In this document: piece after piece, positions 63,575 to 64,000 of the stretch
Position numbering within the stretch: the first letter of the stretch is position 1
Layout of the letters: each line of letters begins with the position of its first letter
From: Ralstonia sp. A12
GTDB taxonomy: Bacteria > Pseudomonadota > Gammaproteobacteria > Burkholderiales > Burkholderiaceae
NCBI RefSeq assembly: GCF_000801955.1
Contig: NZ_JSZO01000014.1
Coordinates: 1 to 64,000 of the forward strand
Length of the DNA: 64,000 bases
Reading direction: 5' to 3'
Made by a program: the position numbers and the translations under genes
Notes under the pieces: generated by a model
The model's input: the letters and a program-made list of their open reading frames with translations, nothing else
Database searches by the model: none
Told to the model about the DNA's origin: nothing

Positions 63575-64000
63575 GCGTGTGTCTCCGTTGTTGTTATGGG
63601 AGTGGCAGGCGCCGTGCCGCGAATCACTTCGAGGTTTTCCGAGCTTTCCGACACCATCACGAAGCCGCCGAAGATCACCAGCGCCAGCCCGATCAGGAAG
63701 TACCACTCCGGAAACTGCAGCGTGAAGATGGCCGTGAAGAGGGTGGCGAACATCGCGTAGAACGCGCCCAGCGCCTGCCCGCGCCCCACGCCGATCAGCG
63801 GGAAGGACTTGTACCAGGCCACCGCGCAGAACGAGAAGGTGAGTCCGCCCACCGCCAGCCACAGCAGCGCCTTGCTATGCACGATGCCCGCGGCAATCTC
63901 CGTGACGGGCACTGGCACATGCGCGAATAGCGCGATGGCCGGCAGGATGAGGGCGACCCAGTAAATGGCCTCGGCGGTGTAGCGGATGGAGACGCCGCAA
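63571..64000 (-). CDS. DMT-superfamily (EamA-like) membrane transporter, partial
   Basis: The minus-strand frame is open from the window edge to the stop at 63571, giving at least 142 residues of a C-terminal half. It shows four or five helices, including ALLWLAVGGLTFSFCAVAWYKSF, GQALGAFYAMFATLFTAIFTL and WYFLIGLALVIFGGFVMVSES, the pattern of the second EamA repeat (Y-K-S-F-P-L-I-G-V-G-R-G-Q). The start is beyond base 64000. It probably exports a metabolite or drug. Its stop overlaps the PadR-like gene. Confidence 0.8.
   Translation of the reverse strand, partial: CGVSIRYTAEAIYWVALILPAIALFAHVPVPVTEIAAGIVHSKALLWLAVGGLTFSFCAVAWYKSFPLIGVGRGQALGAFYAMFATLFTAIFTLQFPEWYFLIGLALVIFGGFVMVSESSENLEVIRGTAPATPITTTETHA

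Overview
The window is chromosomal DNA of a GC-rich betaproteobacterium, most likely a Ralstonia of the R. pickettii type (Burkholderiaceae). This rests on gene content: methionine synthase split into two genes, AceK beside a LiuR-type leucine catabolism locus, a PhaM-like PHA granule protein, DUF3567 and DUF1840 proteins, a BirA without its DNA-binding domain next to CoaX, and an MCE-type lipid transporter. Species is inference. I saw no IS element, prophage, CRISPR array, tRNA or rRNA.

Region 1 (1-17156) is the branched-chain acyl-CoA block. Reading leftward on the minus strand: liuR, liuA, aceK, can, then a tightly packed run of thiolase, SDR, acyl-CoA dehydrogenase, DsbA-fold isomerase, rhodanese, HAD phosphatase, YchJ, liuB, secreted hydrolase, liuC and bioB. 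A perfect LiuR-type palindrome fills the spacer of the liuA promoter. A second copy lies before a divergent metallo-beta-lactamase-fold gene. The biotin-carrying MCC alpha subunit (liuD) and HMG-CoA lyase are not in the window. Three copies of a roughly 220-bp multi-hairpin element (146-365, 10280-10496, 10667-10889), two of them next to microsatellites, flank this block.

Region 2 (17157-23860) is a chaperone-usher fimbrial locus: usher, small subunit, chaperone and three DUF1120 pilin paralogues, with hairpins between the pilin genes and a strong terminator at the end.

Region 3 (23877-34090) is mostly housekeeping: a leaderless BtuF-like protein with an SDR, dsbA, a SPOR protein, argS, DUF1840 and DUF883. 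A signalling cluster follows: CHASE3 histidine kinase, receiver-only regulator and NarL-type regulator, with an entericidin-like lipoprotein.

Region 4 (34330-45992) has split metH, a rhodanese, DUF3567, a structured 322-bp non-coding gap, an enol-lactonase-like hydrolase, DUF3108, a fumarylacetoacetase-family gene with two IclR regulators, an LLM flavin oxidoreductase and a YcxB-like membrane protein.

Region 5 (46081-55438) holds an amino-acid-type ABC binding protein, an enoyl-CoA hydratase-phaM-patatin trio, a membrane-anchored glutathione peroxidase, a diiron ferritin-like protein, rfaE2, a SPOR protein, coaX and birA.

Region 6 (55615-64000) carries a four-gene MCE lipid transporter (STAS-permease, ATPase, MCE protein, lipoprotein), a VanZ-family membrane protein, a small lipoprotein, Tat-exported phospholipase C (plcN), and a translationally coupled trio of DMT-type transporter (cut by the window edge), winged-helix regulator and 36-residue membrane peptide.
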